A DNA stretch of 64,000 nt from Streptomyces sp. CG 926 (GTDB lineage: Bacteria > Actinomycetota > Actinomycetes > Streptomycetales > Streptomycetaceae), in NCBI RefSeq assembly GCF_003148825.1, contig NZ_QGGZ01000001.1, positions 372,001 through 436,000 of the forward strand, given 5' to 3'. The first letter of the stretch is position 1. The number at the start of each line of letters is the position of its first letter. A model generated the notes under the pieces. The model had not been told where the DNA came from, ran no database searches, and worked only from the letters and a program-made list of their open reading frames with translations. Of this stretch, positions 51,690 through 62,077 are shown piece by piece. Both the position numbers and the translations under genes were made by a program.

Positions 51690-52550
51690 ATGACCGCCGC
51701 CAGGGGAACCGCAGCCGGGGAAGCCGCCGCCAGGGGAACATCCGCCAAGGAGACGGCCGTCTACACGCACGGCCACCACGAGTCGGTGCTGCGCTCGCAC
51801 CGCTGGCGTACCGCCGAGAACTCCGCGGCGTACCTGATCGGCGAGCTGCGCCCGGGGATGCGGGTGCTGGACGTCGGCTGCGGCCCGGGCACGATCACCG
51901 CGGACCTGGCGGAGCGGGTCGCGCCGGACGGCCGCGTCACCGCGGTCGACGCCGCCGAGGACGTCCTGGAACAGGCCCGCGCGTACGCGGCCGAGCGCGG
52001 CCTGGGCGACTCCGTGTCCTTCGCCACGGCCGACGTCCACGCGCTGGACTTCCCGGACGACTCCTTCGACGTGGTCCACGCCCACCAGGTACTGCAGCAC
52101 GTCGGTGACCCGGTACGGGCGCTGCGCGAGATGCGGCGGGTGTGCCGGCCGGGCGGGATCGTGGCCGCGCGCGACGCCGACTACGCGGCGATGACCTGGT
52201 ACCCGGCCTCGCCGGGCCTGGACGACTGGCTGGGCCTGTACCGGCGGGTGGCCCGCGCCAACGGCGGCGAACCGGACGCGGGCCGGCACCTGCGGGCCTG
52301 GGCCCGGCAAGCCGGATTCACGGACGTGACCTCCTCGGCGACCGCCTGGTGCTTCGCCACCCCGGAGGAGATCGCCTGGTGGTCGACGCTGTGGGCGGAC
52401 CGTACGCAGGCCTCGGCCTACGCCGCCACCGGCGGCGGCCACACGACGCCCGCGCGGCTGGCGGCGGTCGCCGAGGCCTGGCACGCATGGGGTGCGGACC
52501 CCGACGCGTGGTTCTCGGTCCTGAACGCCGAGATCCTGTGCCGGGTCTGA
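51690..52550 (+). CDS. SAM-dependent methyltransferase
   Basis: 286 aa. Motif I VLDVGCGPGTITADL, motif II VTAVDAAEDVLEQA and motif III region MRRVCRPGGIVAARDADYAAM are all present; DFPDDSFDVVHAHQVLQHV is the usual post-II segment. GAGGAGGGG precedes the ATG at 51690. It resembles UbiE/MenG-type enzymes but has no specific substrate marker. Divergent from the TIGR03086 gene. Confidence 0.9.
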   Translation: MTAARGTAAGEAAARGTSAKETAVYTHGHHESVLRSHRWRTAENSAAYLIGELRPGMRVLDVGCGPGTITADLAERVAPDGRVTAVDAAEDVLEQARAYAAERGLGDSVSFATADVHALDFPDDSFDVVHAHQVLQHVGDPVRALREMRRVCRPGGIVAARDADYAAMTWYPASPGLDDWLGLYRRVARANGGEPDAGRHLRAWARQAGFTDVTSSATAWCFATPEEIAWWSTLWADRTQASAYAATGGGHTTPARLAAVAEAWHAWGADPDAWFSVLNAEILCRV

Positions 52551-52728
52551 CGCCCCGGCGGCTCGCCGGCGGGAGCGAGCACCGGTCGGCAGAGCGTGCG
52601 CACGTGATTCCGTGCGCACGCCGGGGCGTGCCGGACATCGCCTACGAGGAGCAGTCCGACAGAGCCCGACAAAGCCCGACAGAGCCGACGCAGGTCCGGC
52701 AAGCGGGCCGCACTCCGCCTCGACGGGA

Positions 52729-54699
52729 TCAAGAAGACGTAGGCCGCATCCGGAAGTCGTAGCGGGCGGGCAGCGGGCAGTCGGTGAGGCCGGCCCAGAC
52801 TTCGGCGAGGGTCTCCTCGCCCTCCCGCAGGTCCGGGAGTTCGAACCCGTCCTCGAAGACCCGGCGAGCCGCCCGCACATGGCCCTCGGCCGCGAGCAGG
52901 CGGGCCGCGAGGAGCCGGAAGCGGCCCTGCTCACGCAGGGCGGGCCGCAGCCGGTCCCAGACGGCGCGGGCCTCGGGCAGCCGGCCCGCCGCGAGGAGGG
53001 CGGCCATCGCCTCCTGGCCGAGCGCCGACTCCGCCGCCGTCCACGGCTCGCCGCCCCGACTCTCCACGGCCAGGTCCTCGAAGGCCGCCGCGAACCCGTC
53101 GGCCGCCCGCGCCGCGTCGCCCGCCAAGGCGTCCGCCATCGCCAGGCAGCGCAGCAGCGGCCACCGCGAGGGGGCCAGCGCCAGCCCGCGCTCCCAGCTG
53201 CGTACCGCTTGGGCCACGTCCCCGGCATGCCACTGGGCCACGCCCAGGTGGTACTCCGTCAGCGGATCCGCCGGGGCCGTCTCCAGCATGTCCCGCCAGT
53301 GCGCGGCGACCAGGCTCGGCCCCGGGGGGACCACCCGGCGCGGGGCCGGCAGGACGCCCGTGCGCCAGAGCTGGAGCCACGGCTCCTGCTCCTCCCCGAG
53401 CAACTCCTCGCCGAAGGGGGTGCCCGGCAGGTCGAAGCGCCCGCACAGCAGCTCCAGCGCGCCCCAGCCCGAGCCCTGGGCCAGCCGCTCCCCCGGCTCC
53501 GTGTCGGCGATGGCGCGCCACGCCTCGTACGCCGCGTCCACCCGCTCCCGCGGCAGCACGGCGTCCAGCGCGCCCTCGGCCGCGCCACGGGCCGCCGCCC
53601 AGTCGGCGCCGTGCACCTGCGCCGGCTCCGCCGACAGCGGCCCGTACGCCTCCAGCCAGCTGAACTCCGCCCCGCCCTCCAGCCGTACGTGCTCCAGCTG
53701 GGTCCGGGCCAGCCCCGCCTGGATCTCCGCGTAGCCGCCGGTGCCCGGTTCGGTCAGCCACTCCTGCCAGCGCCGGCCGCCACCGCCGGCGCCCCACACG
53801 AACAGCTTGCGCCCGCGCAGCCGCGCGGTGGAGGTCTGCACGAGCCCGTGCCCGGCCGCGTCCAGGGAGGCGATCCAGGGCCGGACCCCGTCCGGGACCT
53901 CGTAGAAGAAGTCGGCCGGGTACTCGCCGCGCAGCGGGTACGTACGGTCCGCGCCCTCCCACTCCGGCACGGGGATGCGGCGCAGCGCGCGCTCGTAGCC
54001 GAAGTGCCAGGCCTCGTCGGCGGGGGCGAGGACGCGGGTGCCCTCGTCCTCCGGGACGGCGATGTTCGACCACCAGTAGACGGGCGCGGGCCGCTCGTGC
54101 GGATTGCGGACGCGGACGCCGACGTAGAGGAACTCCGAGTCCTCCGGGAGCCACAGGTCCACCTGGAAGGGCAGGTCGCGCAGGCGCTCCCATTCCCACA
54201 GCCGGACCATCACGCCCCCGTCCGGGGCCGGGACGAGCGCGGCGTGCACCGGGGCGCAGGACAGGGTGGTGTGCCCGGTCGCGCCGGTGTTCCACTCGAT
54301 GCCGCCGGAGAACCAGGCGCCGTTGAGCGCGAAATTGGCGGGCTGGAACACCGGGTTGCGGTAGAGGAGTTCGCGACCGGTCGGCAGGTGCACGAGCGAG
54401 TGGACGCGTCCGCCCAGGCCCGGCAGCACGGTGACCCGTAGGTGCTCGTTCTCGATGACGATCGACTCGAACTCCCGCTCCGCGCGCTGCCGTCCGTACC
54501 CGTCGCGGATCCGTACGGGCAGCAGCGAGCGCAACGGCTCGTAGCCGATCTGCCGCGCCATGTCGCGCGGCATCCCGTCGCGCGCACGCTCGTCCAGGGT
54601 GTGCGCCTCGTCGGGCGCGCGCAGGGCGGGCAGCGGGTTGTCCGAGCCCAACGGGGCTGCGGGGAGGGTCAGTACGGCACGTCGGACGGTGGTGGCCAT
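52729..54699 (-). CDS. DUF5107 protein with C-terminal TPR-like repeats
   Basis: 656 aa. Residues about 60-330 match the DUF5107 type (beta-rich, aldose-epimerase/beta-sandwich-like: NEHLRVTVLPGLGGRVHSLVH, GWF-like SGGIEWNTGATGH). Residues about 430-620 are alpha-helical repeats (TEYHLGVAQWHAGDVAQAVRSWERGL) as in TPR proteins. Likely carbohydrate-related, function unproven. ATG 54699; no ribosome site seen, and a GTG at 54720 is possible. Confidence 0.8.
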   Translation of the reverse strand: MATTVRRAVLTLPAAPLGSDNPLPALRAPDEAHTLDERARDGMPRDMARQIGYEPLRSLLPVRIRDGYGRQRAEREFESIVIENEHLRVTVLPGLGGRVHSLVHLPTGRELLYRNPVFQPANFALNGAWFSGGIEWNTGATGHTTLSCAPVHAALVPAPDGGVMVRLWEWERLRDLPFQVDLWLPEDSEFLYVGVRVRNPHERPAPVYWWSNIAVPEDEGTRVLAPADEAWHFGYERALRRIPVPEWEGADRTYPLRGEYPADFFYEVPDGVRPWIASLDAAGHGLVQTSTARLRGRKLFVWGAGGGGRRWQEWLTEPGTGGYAEIQAGLARTQLEHVRLEGGAEFSWLEAYGPLSAEPAQVHGADWAAARGAAEGALDAVLPRERVDAAYEAWRAIADTEPGERLAQGSGWGALELLCGRFDLPGTPFGEELLGEEQEPWLQLWRTGVLPAPRRVVPPGPSLVAAHWRDMLETAPADPLTEYHLGVAQWHAGDVAQAVRSWERGLALAPSRWPLLRCLAMADALAGDAARAADGFAAAFEDLAVESRGGEPWTAAESALGQEAMAALLAAGRLPEARAVWDRLRPALREQGRFRLLAARLLAAEGHVRAARRVFEDGFELPDLREGEETLAEVWAGLTDCPLPARYDFRMRPTSS

Positions 54700-54764
54700 G
54701 AAGGAAATGGAACACGCCACGGCGGCCGGTGCACAGGGGTTCCGCGGATCACCACCGGTCAGGA

Positions 54765-55664
54765 TTACGCAAAGGCGCCCACGACCAGATCCGCGAGGAG
54801 CGCGCCCGCACGCCCGTGCGGGTCCAGGTCCGGGTCGTAGATCGTGACGTTGAGCCCGGCGCAGCGCGGGGAGCCCACCAGGACGGCGAGCAGTTCGGCG
54901 AGTTCGTCGGGGAGCAGACCTCCGGGGTCGGGGCTGTCCACGGCCGGCATGACGCTCGGGTCCAGCACATCGGCGTCCAGGTGCACCCAGAACCCGGCGG
55001 TGTCCGGCGGGTGCAGCCCGTCGAGCGCCGCCCGGGCCACCGCTGCGGCGCCGCGTCGGCGGATCTCCCCGACGGTGGCCACGGAGATCCGGGCCGCGTG
55101 CAGCTCGGCGAGGTCCGGGTCGCCGTCGCGCAGCCCGAAGAGCCGTACGTCCTCGTCGCGCAGGTAGGGGCCGCGCCCCTCCAGGTCGGCGAGATCCGCC
55201 TGGCCTCGGCCGGTGGACAGGGCGAGCTCCTCGCCGCCGGCGGCTCCGACCGGGCCGTTCACGGACTCGTTGCCGGGGTGGCGGAAGTCGGCGGAGCCGT
55301 CGACGGCGGCCAGTCCGTAGCGCCCGAGGCGGCGCATGGCGAGGGCGGCGCCGAGCTGGATGGAGCAGTCACCGCCGAGTACGACGGGGAACTGCCCGGC
55401 CCGTAGGTGCCGTTCGATCCGGTCGGCGAGGGTGACGGTGTACGCGGCGAGGGCCTCGGCGTGGAACACACCGTCGCCCTCCCGCCAGTCCCCGCGGTCG
55501 TAGCGCGGCGGCACCACCACCCCGCCCTCGACGGCCCCGAGCCGGGCCGCGAGACCCTGCTCGCGCAGGGCCCCGGCGAGCTTGTAGACACCCGGCACGG
55601 TCCCGGGCGCGGGCGGACGGAGCCCGAGGTTGGAGGGCGCGTCGAGAAGCACGAGGGTTCGCAT
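54765..55664 (-). CDS. Arginase-family (ureohydrolase-like) protein with altered metal motif
   Basis: 299 aa. The ureohydrolase landmarks GGDCSIQLGAAL and HLDADVLDPSVMPAVD (DxDxxD metal-binding) are present, and the C-terminal region is normal. The motif that should be DxHxD reads DGSAD (in AAVDGSADFRHPGN), so the metal-bridging His is replaced by Ser. Many Streptomyces relatives are recalled to have DGHTDF here. It may be catalytically impaired or use another metal. ATG 55664. Confidence 0.8.
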   Translation of the reverse strand: MRTLVLLDAPSNLGLRPPAPGTVPGVYKLAGALREQGLAARLGAVEGGVVVPPRYDRGDWREGDGVFHAEALAAYTVTLADRIERHLRAGQFPVVLGGDCSIQLGAALAMRRLGRYGLAAVDGSADFRHPGNESVNGPVGAAGGEELALSTGRGQADLADLEGRGPYLRDEDVRLFGLRDGDPDLAELHAARISVATVGEIRRRGAAAVARAALDGLHPPDTAGFWVHLDADVLDPSVMPAVDSPDPGGLLPDELAELLAVLVGSPRCAGLNVTIYDPDLDPHGRAGALLADLVVGAFA

Positions 55665-55774
55665 GCCTTCATCCTGTGCGACGGGCCCCCTCGGAGCCCG
55701 GCATTTTCGGCGGTGACGGCCCGGCGCCCGTGGTCGCGCCGGGCCGTGGGGGGGCGGCCCGGCGCCCACGACCG

Positions 55775-56281
55775 TCAGTACCAGCCTTCGCGGTCGTCGA
55801 GGGTGAGCTCCGCGACGGCCGCGTCCTGGACGCCCTCGACGTCGCGAATGTAGGGATCGACATTCGGATCGTGGGTGCAGAAGGTGACGGTGGCGGTCAG
55901 GAGGTCGTCGTCCACCCCGCCCATGGAAAGAATGACGTACGACCGCACTTCCCGGTCCCCGAATTTCCGCTCGGCTTCGACGAGACAGCTGAAGGCATAG
56001 GCAAGACACCTCCTGAGGAGGGGGCCGGTCCGCTCGGATTCCGCCGGCGGGAGGTCATGGTCGATCATGCCTCGTCCGTTGATCGACGTCTCCTCCTGGA
56101 GCACGTCGAAATACGAGCTGGTGAACTCGGGAACCAGTCCGAACAGCACACGGGCGCCGTTCGGGGTGTACGACCAGCCCTCAGCCGCCACCTCGCGGAA
56201 CATGGGAGGGACGTCCCGGTCCGTGAGCTCCTCGGCGGGGTACTCCGCCAGCATCCGGGCCATCTTCTCGTTCGTTTTCAT
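55775..56281 (-). CDS. Candidate immunity protein of the RHS toxin
   Basis: 168 aa, acidic, no signal peptide or membrane segment. It starts 2 nt after the end of the RHS C-terminal toxin-like domain and is on the same strand, the typical immunity position in polymorphic toxin systems. I recognise no family. Blocks rich in aromatic and acidic residues (GWSYTPNGARVLFGL, EVRSYVILSMGGVDDDLL) could contact the toxin. Function is inferred from position. Confidence 0.6.
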   Translation of the reverse strand: MKTNEKMARMLAEYPAEELTDRDVPPMFREVAAEGWSYTPNGARVLFGLVPEFTSSYFDVLQEETSINGRGMIDHDLPPAESERTGPLLRRCLAYAFSCLVEAERKFGDREVRSYVILSMGGVDDDLLTATVTFCTHDPNVDPYIRDVEGVQDAAVAELTLDDREGWY

Positions 56282-56283
56282 GA

Positions 56284-59200
56284 CTATCCCTCACCGAGAG
56301 CGGCGAGGCCCTTTCTGATTGCGGCGACGAATCCAGGGCTGTTCCCCACGGCCTTTTCGATGGAACGCGGAAGTCCATCGAACTTCCCCGTCTCGAAATT
56401 GTACTGATACTTCTCCGTCTTGTTGGCCTGGTCCTGGAAATGCAGCTGCCCCGGACGTCCGCCGGGATTCGGGTTCTCCACATCGATGCGGTACTGCCCG
56501 TGGTTCCACAGCGTCTTGCTCGTGATCTGCGTGCCGTTGGCCCCGATCATCCCCTTGGCATCGGGGTCCTTGATGCCGTAGAGATCACGCATCTCATCGA
56601 TGCGGTTCTTCACCACGTCCGGGTGGTACGGGTCCTTCTCGAATCCCGGCTGGGAGGTGTAGCCCTCCCGGAGCGGCGTGTACTTGGGTGCGAGGCCCAG
56701 GGGGTCGAACCAGGTCAGGGGGTTGTGTACGTAGGTTGACGGGTTGGGTGCCGCGGCCAGCCCGATGGGATCGAGGGTGAGGTATCGCGCCGCTTCCGGG
56801 TCGTAGTGGCGGAAGTAGTTGTAGTGGAGCCCGGATTCGGGATCGAAGTACTGCCCGGGGAAGCGGAGTGGCGTGTACGCCGCACTCGAGCTGCTCCAGG
56901 TCGTGGTGCCCCAGATCGTGCTGCGTGAACGCCATGCCACATGGCCGGATTCGTCGACGAGTTCACCTGGGGTGCCGACGAGGTCCGTGACGAGGGCGAA
57001 GAAGCGTTCGTCGACCACTTCCTGTGCGTCGTCCGCCGTGAGGAGGCGCTCGGTCTGCGCCAGCGGGCGCAGACCGTTGTGGTCCCAGGTGGTGGCCACC
57101 GGATGGGGCAGCTCGGGTGCGGTGGCGACCTGTTCGCACAGGGTGCTTCCGTCCCAGGTGAAGGTCACCTGCTCCACCACCGTAGCCCCGTCGTCCCCGA
57201 GTCGCTGTTTGGCGACGCGGCGGCCGAGCGGGTCGTAGAGGTACTGCCACACCGTGCCGTCCGGTGTCGTCACCTTCGCCAGGCGGTCCTCCGCATTCCA
57301 CACGTAGTACCAGGTGTCCGCCTTGCGGGAGATCCGCTTCTTCCGCCGGACCGTGACCCGGCCGAGGTCGTCGCGCTCGTAGCGGATGCTTCCGGCCTCG
57401 ATCAGCGCGGTACCCGCGTACGAACGCCGACCGGTCGCCTCCTGCGCGGCGTGCGAGCGGGGCCAGTGCGCCTCGGTCTGGTTACCGGCCTCGTCGTACG
57501 CGTACTGCTCGGTCCAGTTCGCGGCCCGTACGGCGGTCACGCGGCCGGCCGGATCCAGGTCGAACCTCTTGGTCCCCGTCCGATCGTCCGCGAGGGCGAC
57601 GAGATGACCGTCGGCGCGGTAGGTGTAGTCGCGCCGCTGGATGGCGCGGCCCCGGCTACTGACCTGCTGGCTGGTGAGCCGGCCCATGGCATCGACCTGC
57701 GACACCAGAGAGAGCGACTCCCCGATGTGGCGGGCCCTCTCATGTCCCGCGGCGTCGTGTTCGAAGGTGACCGCGCGCTCCGACGTCGTGAGGGAGACGC
57801 GGCGCCCCGCAGCGTCGTAACTCCACCTGCTGACGACACCGCTGGGGGTGGTGCGGCTCACCCGGCGGCCGAGCAGGTCGTACGCGTACCGGACCGTCCG
57901 GCCGTTCACCGTCTCGTGGTCGAGACGTCCGTGGCGGTCTCGGATGACGTCGAGCGTCGCATCCGGTCCGACTGCGTGCGTAATCTGGTCGAACAGGTCG
58001 TACTCGAAAGTGGTCGTACGGCCGTCGGCCTCCTTGGAGACCACATTGTCGAGCACATCACGCACGTAGCGCACCACTCAGCCCGCCGCATCGGTCCGTG
58101 CCGTGAGCCGGCCGGCGGCATCGCGCGCGTACGAAACGATCCGGCCGTCGAAATCGGACTCGGACACCAGACGGCCCACCGCGTCGTACTCGTAGTCCCA
58201 GGTCAGGCCATGGGGGCTGCGCACCTGTGTCAGACGGAGCTCATGGTCGTGCAAGAACTCGTGGCGCGCCCCGTCGGGGCCCGTACGGGCGGTCATGAGG
58301 TCGAAGTGCGTGTACTCGAACCGGGACACGGCGCCCATGGCATCCGTGTGGGTCAGGCAGTTGCCCTCGCCGTCGTAGGTCCACCATTACTCGGAGCCGT
58401 CACCATCGACACGGTGGGTGAGCCGGCCCTCCGGTGTCCACTCCAGGCGGGTGGTGCTGCCGACCGGGTCGACCAGGAGGATCGGGCGTCCGAATCCGTC
58501 GCGCTCGATCCGGGTGGTGTGGCCGAGTGGGTCGATCACCTCGATGGGCAGCCCCGCACCGTCGCTGAGGATCCGGGTGGTGTTGCCGAGCGCGTCGGTG
58601 ACTGCGGTGGTACGGCCGCTTTCGTCGTACGTGTAGCGGGTGACGGCACCGGCCGAGTCCTCGACCAGGACCCCGTTGCCACGTTCGTCGTACTGCAGGC
58701 GAACGGTCGTCCGATCGGGATGGGTGATGCGCGTCGGCAGCCCCATCGCACCGTAGTCCGCCGACAGCTCCCGACCGTCCGGCCGTATCACGGACAGGGG
58801 ACGGCTAGCCCCGTCGTAGGTGAAGCGGGTCGAGCGACCGAGGGGATCCGTATGGGTCAGCAGCCGGTTGTACCTGTCGCGCTCGAAGCGCGTGACCTCG
58901 CCGTGCGGATCGATCTCCGCGCAGATCTGGTGTGCTTCGTTGATGAGGTAGCGGTGGACGGCCCCACTGCTGGTGGTCGCCGTCGTGACACGCCGGCCCG
59001 TGTCGGGGTCGTGTCCGTACTCCAGGCGGAGCGCGACGTGACCCTCCGCACCGCCCTCGGCGACACAGCGGTCGTGCTCGTCGTAGGCGTACTCGTAGCG
59101 GCTTTCGTTGGTATCGGTCCATGACGTCACCCGGCCGCGGTCGTCGTAGGTGAAGCGCAGGGGCAGACCGGAGGAGTTGGTGACATCGGTCAGATGGCCG

Positions 59201-60957
59201 TCGGTATAGCCGTAGCGGAGCACCTCCTGGTCACGGCCGTCAGGTGCGGCACCGGCCAGGTGAAGCGCGGTGATCCGACCCTGATCGGAGGTCAGTTCCA
59301 GGCGGTAGCCGCCATGGTGGACGATCGAGCTGGGCGCACCGGAGGCGGCATCGTATTCGAACGTGATCCAGTTTCCGTTGCGGTCGTCGATCTGGACGAG
59401 CCGGGCCTCTTCCGGATCGCGCGTCTCGAAGCGACGCACCCGACCGGTGTCCGGATCCGTGATCGCGTAGTCCCCGTTCGCGTCGCAGTCGAGCGGCCAC
59501 CGCGGACCGTGGGTCGGCAGGACGGGAACGCCGGGCGCCGGGTGGGGGTAGCTGAGGAGCAGGCCGTCCTCGGAGACGAAGACGAGCCCTTCCGGGTCGA
59601 TCTCCAGGCGCTGGTCGGCGGTGGACGACCAGGAGGGACCGAACCAGCGGCCGGCGCGGTAGTCGGACGCGACCCTGCGGCGGAACACGAGGGACAGTGT
59701 GCCGGGAAGGGCGACATCTGTCTGGGGCAGGTACATGGCGCCGGTAGCCAGGTCGATCGGGTCCGACGGGTCCGACTCCGCCGCCCTTTCCGTTCGGGAC
59801 GGGTTGGCGGGGTCGTCCACGCCCCGGCGCGCGGGACCCTTGATGTCGTCGAGGTGCTTGGCGGTGGAGGCGACCTTCTTGGCGGTGCCGAGGCCCTTGG
59901 AGCCGACGAGTTCGGGTATGAGTTTGCCGATGCCTTCCGAGGGGTCCTTCATGAACTCGTCGAGCATCTGCTTGCCCGCGCCCATCGGGTCGTTGGCCAT
60001 GGTGACCAGCCCGGCCGCGGTCGAGTTCAGGTTGGTCAGGTACTCCGCGGGGTGGGTCAGGTTGTAGGGGTCCAACGGGTTCAGGCCGCGGGCGAAGTTG
60101 ACCACGCCGGCCGTGCCCTTGAGGACGCCCCCGACCAGGTGGGTGGAGGCGAGGTCGAGGTAGTCGAGGCCGTCGCTGAGCTGCTTGGCATACGAGGGCT
60201 TGGGCGGGGCCGCGTCCCGAGCCGCACGGACGGCCGCGGCGACGGTCTCGGCCTGCTCGTTGCGCTGCGTGCGGGCGCCCACGAGCTTCTCGTGTGCAGC
60301 CTTGGCCATGGCCTCGCCGGGGTCGGGGTAGTCCTCCGACGGCCGCGGTGGCAGGTGGTCCGACTTCGCCTTCAGGGCGTCGTTGTAGGTCTTGCGGAGC
60401 TTCTCGTGCGCGTCGTGGGCGTCCTGGGAGGCCTTCAGCGCCTTGTTGTAGTCGTCCAGTGCCTCCTTGGCCTTGCCCTGGGCCCACTCGACGGTTTCGG
60501 CGAACCGGCCCATGGCCTCGGCGGCCTTCCCGAAGGCGTCGGCCGCCTTGAACCAGCGCGGCGGCTCCTTCGCAACGGCCTCGCGGAAGGCGGTGGCGGC
60601 ATCGCCCTTGAGCCCGTCGGGCTCGGTCAGGTTCTTCAGACCGTTGCCGACGGACTCGAAGGCCTTCTTGAAGTCGTTGAGGTGGGCGACCTGCTCTCGG
60701 ATCTTCGAAGGGCTGCCGTAGACCAGCCGCTTCGGGTCATCGGTCTGGCCGAGTTCGAGCTCGGCGACGTCCGCGCCGAGCTGGTTCGCGGCCGAGCGGC
60801 TCTTGTCGCGGACCCAGTCGCCCGCATCGTGCAGACCGACGTCGTCGGCGAGGCCGGCGACCTTGTCACCGCCCCATTCGACGAAGTCACCGACGTCCTC
60901 GGTACGGTCCTCGACCCAGTCCTCCGCCGAGTCCGGTACCCAATCCCGCCATCCCAT
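56284..60957 (-). pseudogene. RHS/YD-repeat polymorphic toxin, reading frame broken by two in-frame stops
   Basis: 1,557 codons in one frame, start ATG 60957, stop TAG 56284-56286. TAA (58387-58389) and TGA (58078-58080) interrupt it in frame, and YD repeats run through both. The N-terminal 370 residues are helical (T7SS-secreted-protein type). A DUF6531-like entry follows (SDPIDLATGAMYLPQTDV), then YD repeats, the RHS core end (YDPEAARYLTLDPIGLAAAPN) and a toxin-like C-terminus of about 130 aa (containing NGTQITSKTLW and VENPNPGGRPGQLHF), which resembles a polymorphic-toxin domain of unknown type. Either the gene is dead, or the stops are sequence errors; each is one C-to-T change from a sense codon. 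Confidence 0.8.
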
Positions 60958-61524
60958 CTAGCTCTTCCCCCCGTTGCTCACGCCGGTCTGGTCCAGCAGG
61001 TCCATCAACGAACCGACCTTCCCGTTGGAGGTAACCGCGTCCTTCGTGTCCGACCAGGTCTGCTTCATGTCCTGCTGACCCTTGTCGAACGACTCGGCGC
61101 TGTAGTCGGGCTTGTAGACGTCCGCGCGGAAGATGTCGCCCCACTTCTTCTGCTCGATCTCGTCCTCGCCGGCATACGGGTTTCCGTACGCGGCGTTCGC
61201 GACGACCTTGAAGGAGCCCTGGATGTACTGCTCCTCCTCCCACATAGTCCCCGCCGCGATCCCCAGGTTCCCCGCGAGCGTCGACGCGTCCTGGATCAGG
61301 GCCCGGACACCCCATTCCCAGCGCTCGCAGAAGTCCTCGAAGTCGGTCGCCAGCCCTGCGTGCCCGGTCTCCATCCCCGTCATCGACAGGTTCTCGAACC
61401 CGGCGCCCTGCGACGCTCCCGCCGCGTCCCCGGATTCACGCAGCTCCGAAATCGCCGCCCTCAAGCCGCTCTGGATCGCCGCGACCGCCTGCGGGGAGAC
61501 TTCGAGGTCGCCGTTGCCCGCCAT
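60958..61524 (-). CDS. WXG100-like helical protein
   Basis: 188 aa. An alpha-helical hairpin-type protein with a WxW/G-like turn (CERWEWG) near residue 67, as in ESX/T7SS substrates and adaptors. Gly/Ser-rich at both ends. Its stop TAG is immediately followed by the RHS ATG, and its start overlaps the stop of the upstream SseB-like frame (TGATG). It may partner the RHS protein for export. Confidence 0.75.
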   Translation of the reverse strand: MAGNGDLEVSPQAVAAIQSGLRAAISELRESGDAAGASQGAGFENLSMTGMETGHAGLATDFEDFCERWEWGVRALIQDASTLAGNLGIAAGTMWEEEQYIQGSFKVVANAAYGNPYAGEDEIEQKKWGDIFRADVYKPDYSAESFDKGQQDMKQTWSDTKDAVTSNGKVGSLMDLLDQTGVSNGGKS

Positions 61525-61972
61525 CAGGCCACCGCCCGGCCACCGTCGGCGTCCGGATCGACGTCCACGGCAAACGCGTCCGGGACGATACCGGCCACCG
61601 GCGGAACAGCATCGACCCGTCGCCGTCCGCCACGTCGACCGCGACCCCCGTCGGACGGTCCGACATCGGCACCACCGCGTCCACGATCCGCGCGCCGAGC
61701 ATCGTCAGGTACGCCCACTCACGGTCGCCTTCACCACGCGCCTGCGCGAACCGGAACAGCGCTTCCTCGTTCGTGAACGCGTACAGCCAGCGGATCCCGC
61801 CGGACACCGCCGACATCAGACCACCGGCGGCAACGAAGAGATGTTCGGCGTCGGTATCGGCGTCGGTCGCGGTGAGTGGCAGGAGCAGAGCAGTACGGCG
61901 GAACTCCCCCACCAAGCGAGCAGGATCCCCCCGGCCTTCACGGTAACCAGCTATCTGTTCGGTCAGTCCCAT
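61524..61972 (-). pseudogene. SseB-like protein gene with a probable 1-nt frameshift
   Basis: From ATG 61972 (GGAGGG upstream) the frame encodes a SseB-N-like domain (RRTALLLPLTATDADTDAEHLFVAAGG, GGIRWLYAFTNEEALFRFA). After GDGSMLF the frame degenerates into arginine-rich sequence near 61601-61604. The neighbouring frame instead continues with PPVAGIVPDAFAVDVD and ends at TGA 61524-61526, overlapping the WXG100-like ATG. The corrected product would be about 149 aa. A missing C in a GTTCC/C run would explain it. Confidence 0.7.
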
Positions 61973-62019
61973 GGCGCCGTGTTCCCTCCGCATGATGCAC
62001 ACGAAGGACGAACAGTATC

Positions 62020-62039
62020 TTGATCGCACAATTTGATCG
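62020..62039. promoter_or_regulatory. Direct TTGATCG repeats in the divergent SseB / GNAT region
   Basis: TTGATCG at 62020-62026 and 62033-62039, 13 bp apart, near a minus-strand TACTGT element that could be a -10. Confidence 0.3.
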
Positions 62040-62077
62040 ACATCGTCGCAGGGCGGTGGCACCATCACAGCGTGATC

